Shown one piece after another: positions 7,706-15,816 of a DNA stretch of 23,195 nt. How positions within the stretch are numbered: position 1 is the first letter of the stretch; the number at the start of each line of letters is the position of its first letter. The position numbers were made by a program, and so were the translations under genes. A model generated the notes under the pieces. It was not told the DNA's origin. It saw only the letters and a list, made by a program, of their open reading frames with translations, and made no database searches. The stretch comes from AP-16 sp036395835. GTDB lineage: Bacteria; Pseudomonadota; Alphaproteobacteria; Rhizobiales; Xanthobacteraceae. The DNA lies in contig DASWCW010000022.1 of NCBI GenBank assembly GCA_036395835.1, positions 1 to 23,195 of the forward strand, given 5' to 3'.

Positions 7706-7711
7706 TCGCGA

Positions 7712-10486
7712 TCATTCGCGCTTCGCCGCCGTGCGCTTGAGCGCATAGAGCGCTTCGAGCGCCGCCCGCGGGGAAAGCTCGTCGGGATCGAGCGCGGCGA
7801 TCTCGGCCAGCAAGGTCTCGGCGGCGCTCGCGCGCGGGGCAGGCGTTGCGGCACCGGCGCGCCGGGCCGATGCGAACAGCGGCAAGTCGTCGACGAGCTT
7901 GCGCGCCGGCGAGATGCGGTCCTGGGCCTCGAGCTCCGCGAGCACGAGCTTTGCGCGCTCGATCACGGCCGACGGCAGTCCGGCGAGCTTGGCGACCTGG
8001 ATGCCGTAGGAGCGGTCCGCCGCGCCGGGCATCACTTCGTGCAGAAAAACCACCTCGCCGTGCCATTCCTTGACCCGGACCGTGGCGTTGAAGAGTCGCG
8101 GCAGCTTCGCGGCGAGCCCGGTCAGCTCGTGGAAATGCGTGGCGAACAGCGCGCGGCAGCGGTTCTCCTCGTGCAGGTGCTCGATCGTCGCCCAGGCGAT
8201 CGAGAGCCCGTCGAAGGTCGCGGTGCCGCGGCCGATCTCATCGAGAATGACCAGCGAACGCGGGCTCGCCTGATTGAGGATCGCGGCGGTCTCGACCATT
8301 TCCACCATGAAGGTCGAACGGCCGCGGGCGAGATCGTCGGCGGCGCCGACCCGCGAGAACAGCCGGTCGATGATGCCGATGCGCGCGCGGCGCGCCGGCA
8401 CGAAGCTTCCCATCTGCGCCAGCACGGCAATCAAGGCGTTCTGGCGCAGGAAGGTGGACTTGCCGGCCATGTTGGGCCCGGTCACGAGCCAGATGCGTCC
8501 CGCGCCGGCGCCCGCGTCCGGCGGCGGCGAGAGATCGCAATCGTTGGCAACGAATGGACCGCCGTCGCGCACCAGCGCCTGCTCGACCACCGGATGGCGC
8601 CCGCCTTCGATGACGAACTCGAGATCGGTCAGGATTTCGGGCCGCACGTAATCCTGCTCGACCGCGAGGCGCGCCAGACCGGCGACGACGTCGATGACGG
8701 CAAGGGCCTGCGCGGCCGCCTGGATCGCGGCGCCCGCGGCGACCACGTTCTGCGTGAGCTGATCGAAGATCTCGAGTTCGAGCGCCAGCGCCCGGTCCGC
8801 CGCGCTCGCGATCCTGGATTCGAGGTCGCCAAGCTCGGTGGTGGTGAAACGGATCTGGCCCGCGAGCGTCTGGCGATGGATGAACTTGCCCTTGAACGGC
8901 GCGGCGAGCAGCTTCTCGCCGTGCTGCGCGCTCGCCTCGATGAAATAGCCGAGCACGTGGTTGTGACGGATCTTCAGGGTGCGAATGCCGGTGTCCTCGG
9001 CATAGCGGGCCTGGAGCACGGCGAGGACGCGGCGGGACTCGTCTCGCAACGCCCGCGTCTCGTCGAGCGCGGCCCGGTAGCCGGCGCGCACGAACCCGCC
9101 GTCGCGCCTGGAGGCCGGCAGCTCGTCGGCAAGCGCCGCGGCGAGATCGGCGGCGATGGCCGGATCGGGCTGTTGCAGCGCATCCGCGGCGGCGGCGATC
9201 TCCGCCGGACAGGGATCGAGCGCCCGGCACGCTCCCGCGAGTTCCGCGGCCGCCGTCAGGCCGTCGCGGACCGCCGCCAGATCCCGCGGGCCGCCGCGCC
9301 CGACCACCAGGCGAGCAAGCGAGCGCGCGAGATCCGGCGCCGCCTTGAGGCGCGCGAGGAGGTCGGATCGCGCGGCTGCCGCCGCGACCAGCGTCGCGAC
9401 GGAATCCAGCCGCTCGCCGATCGCGGCAGGCGCGGTGAGCGGCGCGGCGAGACGCTGCGCCAGAAGCCGCGAGCCGGCGGCGGTGACCGTGCGATCGATG
9501 GCGGAGAGCAGCGAGCCGCGGCGCTCGCCGCTCAAAGTGCGGGCAAGCTCGAGATTGGCGCGGGTCGCCGCGTCGATCAGCAGCGTCGCGCCGCTCGATT
9601 CCCGGGCCGGCGGCGAGAGCAGCGGCTTGCCCGCGCGTTGGGTGCGATCGAGATAGGTGACGCATGCGGCCGCCGCGGTCAGCTCGAGCCGAGAGAACGT
9701 GCCGAACGCCTGCGTGGTCGACACCGCGAAATACGCCGCGAGCCGCCGCTCGGCGCTCGCGCCGTCGAAGACGTCGCGGGTCAGCGGCGTCACGGCGGCG
9801 AGCGAGCGCCACAACGATGCCAATTCGGCGTCCTCATAGAGCGCGTCCGAGACGAGGATCTCGCCGGGCTCGAGCCGCGCGATCTCGGCGGCGAGACTCT
9901 CCCGCCCGCACTCGGTCACGCGAAACTCGCCGGTCGATATGTCGAGGAACGCGATGGCAAACCGGCTTTCCGCCTCCGCCGAGGAGCTGCGGGCGCGCGC
10001 AACCGCCGCCAAATAATTGTTGCGGCGAGCGTCGAGCAGAGAATCCTCGGTCAGCGTGCCCGGCGTGACCAGCCGCACGACGTCGCGGCGCACCACGCTC
10101 TTGCCGCCGCGCCGCCGCGCTTCGGCCGGATCCTCGAGCTGCTCGCAAACGGCGACGCGATGCCCGAGCGCGATGAGCCGGTGCAGATATTCCTCGGCCC
10201 GCTCGACCGGGACGCCGCACATCGGGATGTCGCGATCGAGATGCTTGCCGCGCTTGGTCAGCACGATGCCGAGCGCGCGGCTGGCGATCTCGGCGTCCTG
10301 GAAAAACAATTCGTAGAAATCCCCCATTCGGTAGAACAGCAGGCCATCGGGGTGGCCCGCCTTGATCTCGAGGTACTGCGCCATCATCGGGGTGACGCGA
10401 TCCTCGCTCCCGGCGCGGAAGCCGCGGGCGGCGTCCTCGCCCGGCTCGGCGGCGGTCGGCGGCGGGGGCGGCAATTTGAGCTCCAT
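7712..10486 (-). CDS. mutS: DNA mismatch repair protein MutS
   Basis: MutS binds mispaired DNA and, with ATP, recruits MutL to begin repair. The N-terminal mismatch-binding domain has the phenylalanine and glutamate wedge in MGDFYELFF (F57, E59). The connector, lever and clamp domains follow, and the C-terminal ATPase carries the Walker A motif GPNMAGKST (about 670-678, bases 8453-8479) and Walker B LVILDEIGRGT (D749, E750), then the TFDGLSIAWA and ATHFHEL blocks. The 924-residue length is normal for alphaproteobacterial MutS. The frame opens at a GTG at 10513; I chose the ATG at 10486, giving a proline-rich tail of about 33 residues before the conserved TPMMAQYLEIK. Neither start has a clear ribosome binding site. 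It diverges from maeB across about 160 bases. Confidence 0.96.
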   Translation of the reverse strand: MELKLPPPPPTAAEPGEDAARGFRAGSEDRVTPMMAQYLEIKAGHPDGLLFYRMGDFYELFFQDAEIASRALGIVLTKRGKHLDRDIPMCGVPVERAEEYLHRLIALGHRVAVCEQLEDPAEARRRGGKSVVRRDVVRLVTPGTLTEDSLLDARRNNYLAAVARARSSSAEAESRFAIAFLDISTGEFRVTECGRESLAAEIARLEPGEILVSDALYEDAELASLWRSLAAVTPLTRDVFDGASAERRLAAYFAVSTTQAFGTFSRLELTAAAACVTYLDRTQRAGKPLLSPPARESSGATLLIDAATRANLELARTLSGERRGSLLSAIDRTVTAAGSRLLAQRLAAPLTAPAAIGERLDSVATLVAAAAARSDLLARLKAAPDLARSLARLVVGRGGPRDLAAVRDGLTAAAELAGACRALDPCPAEIAAAADALQQPDPAIAADLAAALADELPASRRDGGFVRAGYRAALDETRALRDESRRVLAVLQARYAEDTGIRTLKIRHNHVLGYFIEASAQHGEKLLAAPFKGKFIHRQTLAGQIRFTTTELGDLESRIASAADRALALELEIFDQLTQNVVAAGAAIQAAAQALAVIDVVAGLARLAVEQDYVRPEILTDLEFVIEGGRHPVVEQALVRDGGPFVANDCDLSPPPDAGAGAGRIWLVTGPNMAGKSTFLRQNALIAVLAQMGSFVPARRARIGIIDRLFSRVGAADDLARGRSTFMVEMVETAAILNQASPRSLVILDEIGRGTATFDGLSIAWATIEHLHEENRCRALFATHFHELTGLAAKLPRLFNATVRVKEWHGEVVFLHEVMPGAADRSYGIQVAKLAGLPSAVIERAKLVLAELEAQDRISPARKLVDDLPLFASARRAGAATPAPRASAAETLLAEIAALDPDELSPRAALEALYALKRTAAKRE

Positions 10487-10648
10487 GCGCGACGACGCTA
10501 GCAGATGCCGCACGGCATTTCATGGCCGCAGCCCGGGCGCCCACAGCGGCCAGTGAATCTGCGCACCCGGCGGCGTCCTTGAGTCGGAGCCCTCGCTTCC
10601 GCTAACGTCGGGCCATCTCTCGAGGGAACGCGCCCAGGAGGGCACCGA

Positions 10649-12934
10649 ATGGACACGCCCGCCAAGTCCGGCGGCCGCAAAGCGCGGCAGACCTTCACCG
10701 AGCAGGAGGCGCTGCAATTCCATCAGCAGGGCCGCCCCGGCAAGATCGAGGTCATGGCGACCAAGCCGATGGCGACCCAGCGCGATCTGTCGCTGGCGTA
10801 TTCGCCGGGCGTGGCGGTCCCGGTCAAGGCGATCGCGGAGAATCCCGATCGCGCCTACGATTACACCGCCAAAGGCAATTTCGTCGCGGTGATCACCAAC
10901 GGCACCGCCATTCTCGGCCTCGGCAATCTCGGCGCGCTCGCCGCCAAGCCGGTCATGGAAGGCAAGGCGGTGCTGTTCAAGCGCTTCGCGGACGTGGATT
11001 CGATCGATCTCGAAGTGTCGACCGAGGATCCCGACGCCTTCGTCAATTGCGTGCGCTACCTCGGAAAAACCTTCGGCGGCATCAATCTCGAGGACATCAA
11101 GGCGCCGGAATGTTTCCTGATCGAGCAGCGGCTGCGCGAGCTGCTCGATATTCCGGTGTTCCACGACGACCAGCACGGAACCGCCATCATCGCCGCGGCG
11201 GGCCTGCTCAATGCGCTCGACCTCACCGGTCGCGAGATCGCATCGACCAAGCTGGTGTGCAACGGCGCCGGCGCGGCCGGCATCGCCTGCCTCGAGCTGC
11301 TCAAGGCGATCGGATTCGCGCCGCAGAACGTGATCCTGTGCGACACCAAGGGCGTGATCTACCGCGGCCGCCAGCAGGGCATGAACCAGTGGAAGTCGGC
11401 GCATGCGGTCGAGACCGAGGCCCGCAGCCTCGCCGACGCGCTCGAGGGCGCCGACGTTTTCTTCGGCCTCTCGGCCAAGGGCGCGGTCACTCCGGAGATG
11501 GTGAAGGTCATGGGGCCGAAGCCGATCATCTTCGCGATGGCAAATCCCGATCCGGAGATCACGCCGGAGGAAGTCGCCGCGGTGCGCGACGACGTCATCA
11601 TGGCAACCGGCCGCTCCGACTACCCGAACCAAATCAACAATGTGCTGGGCTTCCCCTATATCTTCCGCGGCGCGCTCGACGTGCAGGCGACCAGCATCAA
11701 TATGGAGATGAAAATCGCGGCCGCGCGCGCGCTCGCGCAGCTGGCGCGCGAGGACGTGCCCGACGAAGTCGCCGCCGCCTATGGCGCGCGCCCGAAATAC
11801 GGACCCGAATACATCATCCCGGTGCCGTTCGACCCGCGCCTGATCTCCTCGGTGCCGCCGGCGGTCGCCCGCGCCGCGATGGACACCGGCGTCGCGCGCA
11901 AGCCGCTCGTCGACATGGAGGGGTATCGTCAGCAGCTGCGAACGCGGCTCGATCCGGTCGCCGGCGTGCTCGCGCGGGTGTTCGAGCGGCTGCGGCGCCA
12001 GCCCAAGCGCGTCGTGTTCGCGGAGGGCGAGGAAGAGCAGGTCATCCGCGCGGCCGCCCTGTTCGTGCACCAGGCGCTCGGAACGGCGCAGCTCGTCGGC
12101 CGCGAGGAACGCGTGCGCGAAACCGCGAAGACTGCCGGCATCGAGCTTGTCGACGGCATCGAGATCTTCAACGCCCGGCTTTCGCGGCGCAATTCCGCCT
12201 ATGCCGCATTCTTGTACGAGCGGCTGCAGCGCCAAGGCTATTTGTTTCGCGATTGCCAGCGGCTGATCAACCAGGATCGCAACCATTTCGCCGCCGCCAT
12301 GGTGGCGCTCGGCGACGCCGACGCGATGGTCACCGGGGTGACCCGCAATTTCTCGGTCGCGCTCGAGGATGTGCGGCACTGCATCGACGTCAAGCCCGGG
12401 CATCGGGTGATGGGGGTTTCGCTGGTGCTCGCGCGCGGACGCACCGTCGTCGTCGCCGACACCGCGGTCACCGAAATGCCGGACGCCGAGGACCTCGCCG
12501 AGATCGCGGTCGAGGCCGCGGGCGTCGCGCGCAAGCTCGGCTACGAGCCGCGTCTCGCCTTGCTGGCGTTCTCCAATTTCGGCCAGCCGCCGGGCGAGCG
12601 CGCGGAACGCATTCAGAACGCGGTGCGCATTCTCGACCAGCGCCGCGTCGATTTCGAATACGACGGCGAGATGTCGCCCGACGTCGCGCTCAACCGCGAC
12701 AAGATGGCGGCCTATCCGTTCTGCCGCCTGTCGGGGCCCGCCAACGTGCTGATCATGCCGGCGTTCCACTCCGCCTCGATCTCGACCAAGATGCTCCAAG
12801 AGCTCGGCGGCGCAACCGTGATCGGACCGCTGCTGGTCGGCCTCGACATGCCGGTGCAGATCGTGCAGCTCGCCACCACCGAGTCCGACCTCGTCAACAT
12901 GGCGGCGCTCGCCGCCTACAACGTCAGCGGCTGA
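10649..12934 (+). CDS. maeB: NADP-dependent malic enzyme fused to a phosphotransacetylase-like domain
   Basis: This enzyme decarboxylates malate to pyruvate with reduction of NADP, supplying pyruvate and reducing power. The 761-residue protein has the malic enzyme part at about 20-430: YSPGVAVP (51-58), GLGNLGALAAKPVMEGKAVL (90-109), the metal/catalytic signature FHDDQHGTA (171-179) and the dinucleotide loop GAGAAG (206-211). From about residue 443 a phosphotransacetylase-like domain begins (RVVFAEGEEEQVIRAA) and runs to the end. This fusion is standard for MaeB; the PTA part is thought to be regulatory (acetyl-CoA), not an active transferase. AGGAGGG at 10635-10641 supports the start. A weak promoter-like pair (TTGAGT at 10579, TAACGT at 10603, 18 bases apart) lies upstream. 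The DapA-family gene starts eight bases after the stop, so the two are likely one transcript. Confidence 0.95.
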   Translation: MDTPAKSGGRKARQTFTEQEALQFHQQGRPGKIEVMATKPMATQRDLSLAYSPGVAVPVKAIAENPDRAYDYTAKGNFVAVITNGTAILGLGNLGALAAKPVMEGKAVLFKRFADVDSIDLEVSTEDPDAFVNCVRYLGKTFGGINLEDIKAPECFLIEQRLRELLDIPVFHDDQHGTAIIAAAGLLNALDLTGREIASTKLVCNGAGAAGIACLELLKAIGFAPQNVILCDTKGVIYRGRQQGMNQWKSAHAVETEARSLADALEGADVFFGLSAKGAVTPEMVKVMGPKPIIFAMANPDPEITPEEVAAVRDDVIMATGRSDYPNQINNVLGFPYIFRGALDVQATSINMEMKIAAARALAQLAREDVPDEVAAAYGARPKYGPEYIIPVPFDPRLISSVPPAVARAAMDTGVARKPLVDMEGYRQQLRTRLDPVAGVLARVFERLRRQPKRVVFAEGEEEQVIRAAALFVHQALGTAQLVGREERVRETAKTAGIELVDGIEIFNARLSRRNSAYAAFLYERLQRQGYLFRDCQRLINQDRNHFAAAMVALGDADAMVTGVTRNFSVALEDVRHCIDVKPGHRVMGVSLVLARGRTVVVADTAVTEMPDAEDLAEIAVEAAGVARKLGYEPRLALLAFSNFGQPPGERAERIQNAVRILDQRRVDFEYDGEMSPDVALNRDKMAAYPFCRLSGPANVLIMPAFHSASISTKMLQELGGATVIGPLLVGLDMPVQIVQLATTESDLVNMAALAAYNVSG

Positions 12935-12942
12935 TATCGCCC

Positions 12943-13839
12943 ATGACCGAGGCTCGACTGTCCGGCGTCATCGCCGCGATCGCCACCGCCGTCGAGGATG
13001 ACGGCGAGCCCGATTGCGCCCGCTCGACCGCGTTCGCGAAATTTTTGCTCGATCACGGCTGCGACGCGCTCAACGTGCTGGGCACCACCGGCGAGGCAAC
13101 GTCGTTTTCGACCGAGCAGCGGCGCAAGCTCATGACCGCGTATCGCCAGGCGGGCCTGCCCATGGAACGCCTGATGGTCGGAACGGGAGCCGCGGCGGTT
13201 CGCGATGCGGTCGAATTGACCCGGCATGCGGCCGAGCTCGGGTTCGCGGCCGCGCTGGTGCTGCCGCCGTTCTATTACAAGGGAATCGCCGACGATGGGC
13301 TCGTGGCCTACCTCGAAGCGATCGTGGCCGCGACCCGGCACCGACCGATTCCGATCTATCTCTATCATTTCCCGGCGCTGTCGGGCATTCCCTGGCACGT
13401 CGGTCTGCTCGGCCGCATCGTTTCCACCTTCGGCAGCCGGATTGCGGGACTGAAGGATTCCTCGGGCGAGCTCGGCTTTGCCCGGGCGGCGGCCGCGGTC
13501 GCGCCGGGCTTTGCCGTGTTTCCCTCGAACGAGGCGGCGCTGCTCGAAGCCCGCAACGGGCCGTTTGCCGGCTGCATTTCCGCGACCGTCAACCTCAACG
13601 CGGATCTTTGCGCGCGCGCCTATGCGAGCGGCGATGCGGTCGCGCTCGAGGCGGCGGTGAAGATCCGCAAGCTGTTCGACGGCAAGCCGCTGGTTGCCGG
13701 CGTCAAGGCGCTGATCGCGCATATTCACGCCGATGCGGCCTGGGCGCGGGTGATGCCGCCGCTGACGGCATTCTCGGCCGCCGACCGCGCCGGCGCGGTC
13801 GCGGGCTACGATGCGGTGCGGGCCCGGCGGGTGGCTTGA
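12943..13839 (+). CDS. DapA/NAL-family class I aldolase (Schiff-base lyase), substrate uncertain
   Basis: A 298-residue TIM-barrel enzyme of the dihydrodipicolinate synthase / N-acetylneuraminate lyase family. It has the substrate-carboxylate loop GTTGE (47-51), the catalytic tyrosine in YLYHFP (Y141) and the Schiff-base lysine in GLKDSSG (K171). In true DapA the tyrosine motif continues YNxPxR, the arginine binding the substrate; here the corresponding stretch is YHFPALSG with leucine in place of that arginine. It is therefore probably a pyruvate- or keto-acid-handling relative and not the lysine-pathway enzyme. The start ATG is eight bases after the maeB stop with little ribosome binding site of its own, which suggests translational coupling. 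The malic enzyme product, pyruvate, is the usual Schiff-base donor in this family, so the pairing may be functional; that is inference. Confidence 0.88.
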   Translation: MTEARLSGVIAAIATAVEDDGEPDCARSTAFAKFLLDHGCDALNVLGTTGEATSFSTEQRRKLMTAYRQAGLPMERLMVGTGAAAVRDAVELTRHAAELGFAAALVLPPFYYKGIADDGLVAYLEAIVAATRHRPIPIYLYHFPALSGIPWHVGLLGRIVSTFGSRIAGLKDSSGELGFARAAAAVAPGFAVFPSNEAALLEARNGPFAGCISATVNLNADLCARAYASGDAVALEAAVKIRKLFDGKPLVAGVKALIAHIHADAAWARVMPPLTAFSAADRAGAVAGYDAVRARRVA

Positions 13840-13850
13840 ATTCGCCGGCG

Positions 13851-13879
13851 TTGACGCATTGCGCGGCCCTGACTATAAG
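13851..13879 (+). promoter_or_regulatory. Sigma-70-type promoter for rpsT
   Basis: TTGACG (13851-13856) is followed after 16-17 bases by CTATAA/TATAAG (13873-13879). Both elements are close to consensus and the spacing is right for the housekeeping sigma factor. Transcription would start near 13886 and leave a leader of about 80 bases before the rpsT ATG. It begins just after the stop codon of the DapA-family gene, separating that operon from rpsT. Confidence 0.75.
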
Positions 13880-13969
13880 CAGCGCGCCTCGGGACGCTTG
13901 CCGCCCGCGGGCTTTCTGAAAACGCGACAATGATGCCGGCAGCGGCGTCGATGCGGAATTCGATCGACC

Positions 13970-14251
13970 ATGGCCAACACCAAGTCCGCCAAGAAAGCCG
14001 CGCGCAAGATCGCGCGGCGCGCCGTCGTCAACAAGTCGCGCCGCTCGCGCGTGCGCAATTATGTGCGCAGGGTCGAGGAGGCGATCACCGCCGGCGACCG
14101 CAATAACGCGCTTGCGGTGATGAAGGAGGCCGAGCCGCAGATCATGCGCGCAGCCCAGAAGGGCGTCCTGCACAAGAACAGCGCCAGCCGCAAAGTATCG
14201 CGTCTGGTCGCGCGGATCGCCAAGCTCGGCGCTGGACCGGCATCCCCTTAA
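13970..14251 (+). CDS. rpsT: 30S ribosomal protein S20
   Basis: S20 binds 16S rRNA early in small-subunit assembly. The 93-residue, very basic product begins MANTKSAKKAARKIARRA and continues NKSRRSRVRNYVRRVEEAI, then GVLHKNSASRKVSRLVARI near the end, all standard for bacterial S20. The length is near the usual 85-90 residues, with a short extra tail (GAGPASP). The start codon is fixed by the family N-terminus, although the ribosome binding site is weak. It has its own strong promoter at 13851-13879. Its place upstream of dnaA is typical for Bradyrhizobium-like genomes. Confidence 0.97.
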   Translation: MANTKSAKKAARKIARRAVVNKSRRSRVRNYVRRVEEAITAGDRNNALAVMKEAEPQIMRAAQKGVLHKNSASRKVSRLVARIAKLGAGPASP

Positions 14252-14272
14252 GTCGCTTCTCCCAGAGCCGGA

Positions 14273-14647
14273 TCACGATCGGAACATCGCCGCCAGCGCC
14301 GCGGCGGCGAGCAGAAGCCAGGCGGCGATCAGGACGGCGCCTCCGCTCGGCGCCGCCATCGCAAACAGGCGACGCCCGGCGAAGGCGCGCAAGGCGAGAT
14401 CGCCGGCGAACAGCGTCGAGCCCAGCACGAAGCCCGCAAGCGCCAGGATGCCGAGCGGCCGCGAGATCAGTCCGCGGTCGAGCGCCGCGATGCCGGCCAT
14501 GACCGCAGGCGCGTGCAGCAGCAGCTGATAGCCGGCAGAATCCAGCCCGGCGCCGGGCTTGACGTGCGCCGATGCGGCGGCGAGCGCGATGCCGCCAGCC
14601 CCCATCAATCCGGCGAGGATCATCAAGATGCTCAGCGATATGTCCAT
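14273..14647 (-). CDS. DUF423 family small membrane protein
   Basis: A 124-residue protein with four hydrophobic segments. The first (LMILAGLMGAGGIALAAASAH, split here for length: LMILAGLMGAGG then IALAAASAH) and the last (MAAPSGGAVLIAAWLLLAAA) match the usual DUF423 signatures, in which a glycine-rich first helix is followed by AHxL and a final P-x-G-G-x-x-L-I-x-x-W-x-x-L. The frame is open to 14737, but the extra N-terminus is not hydrophobic or family-like, so I start at the ATG at 14647. It converges on rpsT with 21 bases between the stop codons. DUF423 has no established function; it is an inner-membrane protein by its segments. Confidence 0.85.
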   Translation of the reverse strand: MDISLSILMILAGLMGAGGIALAAASAHVKPGAGLDSAGYQLLLHAPAVMAGIAALDRGLISRPLGILALAGFVLGSTLFAGDLALRAFAGRRLFAMAAPSGGAVLIAAWLLLAAAALAAMFRS

Positions 14648-15816
14648 GGCTGCACCGTCCCGGTCGGACTCGAGCGCAATGTGGCGGCAAATATCGCAGG
14701 ATTCCACCGGCTCACGGCTCGATCCGACCGGCAGCACGGTTTCGCTGCTTCTTCCTCCCTCAGGACTGGTCCCATCCGGGACTTTTTTTGCTCACGCACG
14801 TGAGCTCGTCGATCGGGCGAGATTGCGGCGCAATCGTCTGCCATCCAGGCAGCCGCCGTGGATTGCGAGGTCGTAGCGGCCCGTTCGAAACCGCCGACAC
14901 GGGCGTCGTCCCGCGCTTGTTGCGCGAATGTCACATGGGGGCGAAAAACGTCACCCGCGCGGGAACGGATGACGGTTCGGCGGCGGACGGCGTCGTCTCG
15001 AGGTTTCGGCCCAATTTCGCGCGGTCACGAAAACTCACTGATTCGCAAGGGCTTGTTTAGATAGTACCAAACATTCGTCGGAATCCCGCCCGGCGTGCCG
15101 CGCCGCCCGGCGGCGCGCCGCGCGCCGCGCATCGGGCGTGCGGCTCGGCATCCGGCCGCATAAGCCCAAGAATTTCGCGCGGCGATTCAAGCATTTGGAT
15201 TGTCCCCGCGAAGGCAGCGCCCGGGCCGCGGGAGAGCCCGCCGCCGCGGTGTCGCAAAAGGTTCTTGCGGCCCTCAGAGCGCCTGTGTAATGTCCCATCA
15301 CCTCCGCGGTTCCAGCGGCTTCAAACAAAGTTTCGGCGTTCACGCTCATCAATCGTGAGAACGGAAGTGTTTTGTCCGGAGATGAGCGCGTCCGTCAGTG
15401 ATGCGTAAGACCCTGGGGACGTCGAGGACTTTGGTTGAACTTCGCGACTTCGTTGTTCTCATGCGTAGTGTCGCGAAGCGATCTTGAAGAAACTAAAAAA
15501 CCCAAGGCGCTAGACATCGCGGTATGGCAGCCGTGGTGATCAGGGGGCATCATGAGAACGACGTTGCAAGGGTCGGTCGAACCGATCAGCTCGCTTTCCC
15601 GACATCCATTGAGCGTATTTCGCCGCACGGCGCGCGCGTTCAAGTTGCGCGCCCGATTTCGCAACGATGCTGCGCGTCACGGCGTCATGCCGTCGAGCGC
15701 GACGGCGCCGCCGGGCCGCTGAGCCCGCCGCTTCCCGCGTTCGTTTCACCGCTTTCCGTCCCAGTCCGGTCCACCGGGTCCGATCGATGTCGACCGAGGA
15801 TCTGCGGAGCACATGA
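14648..15816. other. 1.17 kb non-coding region upstream of dnaA
   Basis: I find no credible gene here; the open frames are short, rich in Arg/Ser/Cys and resemble no family. The region has a lower-GC patch around 15040-15075 and another around 15400-15560, a perfect 9-bp dyad at 15440-15478, and a second pair of inverted blocks (15451-15463 and 15551-15563, differing at one base). I looked for DnaA boxes (TTATCCACA and its complement) and found none close to consensus, so I do not call an origin. The distal half is the likely home of the dnaA promoter, but no convincing -35/-10 pair stands out. Confidence 0.6.
15440..15478. promoter_or_regulatory. Inverted repeat upstream of dnaA, possible operator
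   Basis: CTTCGCGAC at 15440-15448 and GTCGCGAAG at 15470-15478 are perfect inverted arms separated by 21 bases. The loop carries CGTTGTTCTCATG (15451-15463), whose reverse complement recurs with one change at 15551-15563. Arms this far apart fit a protein-binding dyad better than a terminator hairpin. No binding protein can be named. Confidence 0.4.

Noticed and set aside
8039..10501. 820-codon open frame on the plus strand opposite mutS
   Set aside because: It is a shadow of mutS with very high Arg/Gly/Glu content and no motifs.
11047..12942. Upstream extension of the DapA-family frame through maeB
   Set aside because: That part is an arginine-rich out-of-frame reading of maeB; the family N-terminus begins at the ATG at 12943.
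15035..15352. 105-codon minus-strand frame upstream of dnaA
   Set aside because: There is no family resemblance, it has an alanine/arginine-rich low-information tail, and no well-placed ribosome binding site for the first start.
14648..15816. Possible chromosomal origin next to dnaA
   Set aside because: I could not find DnaA boxes close to TTATCCACA or a clear AT-rich unwinding element; in several alphaproteobacteria the origin is not at dnaA.
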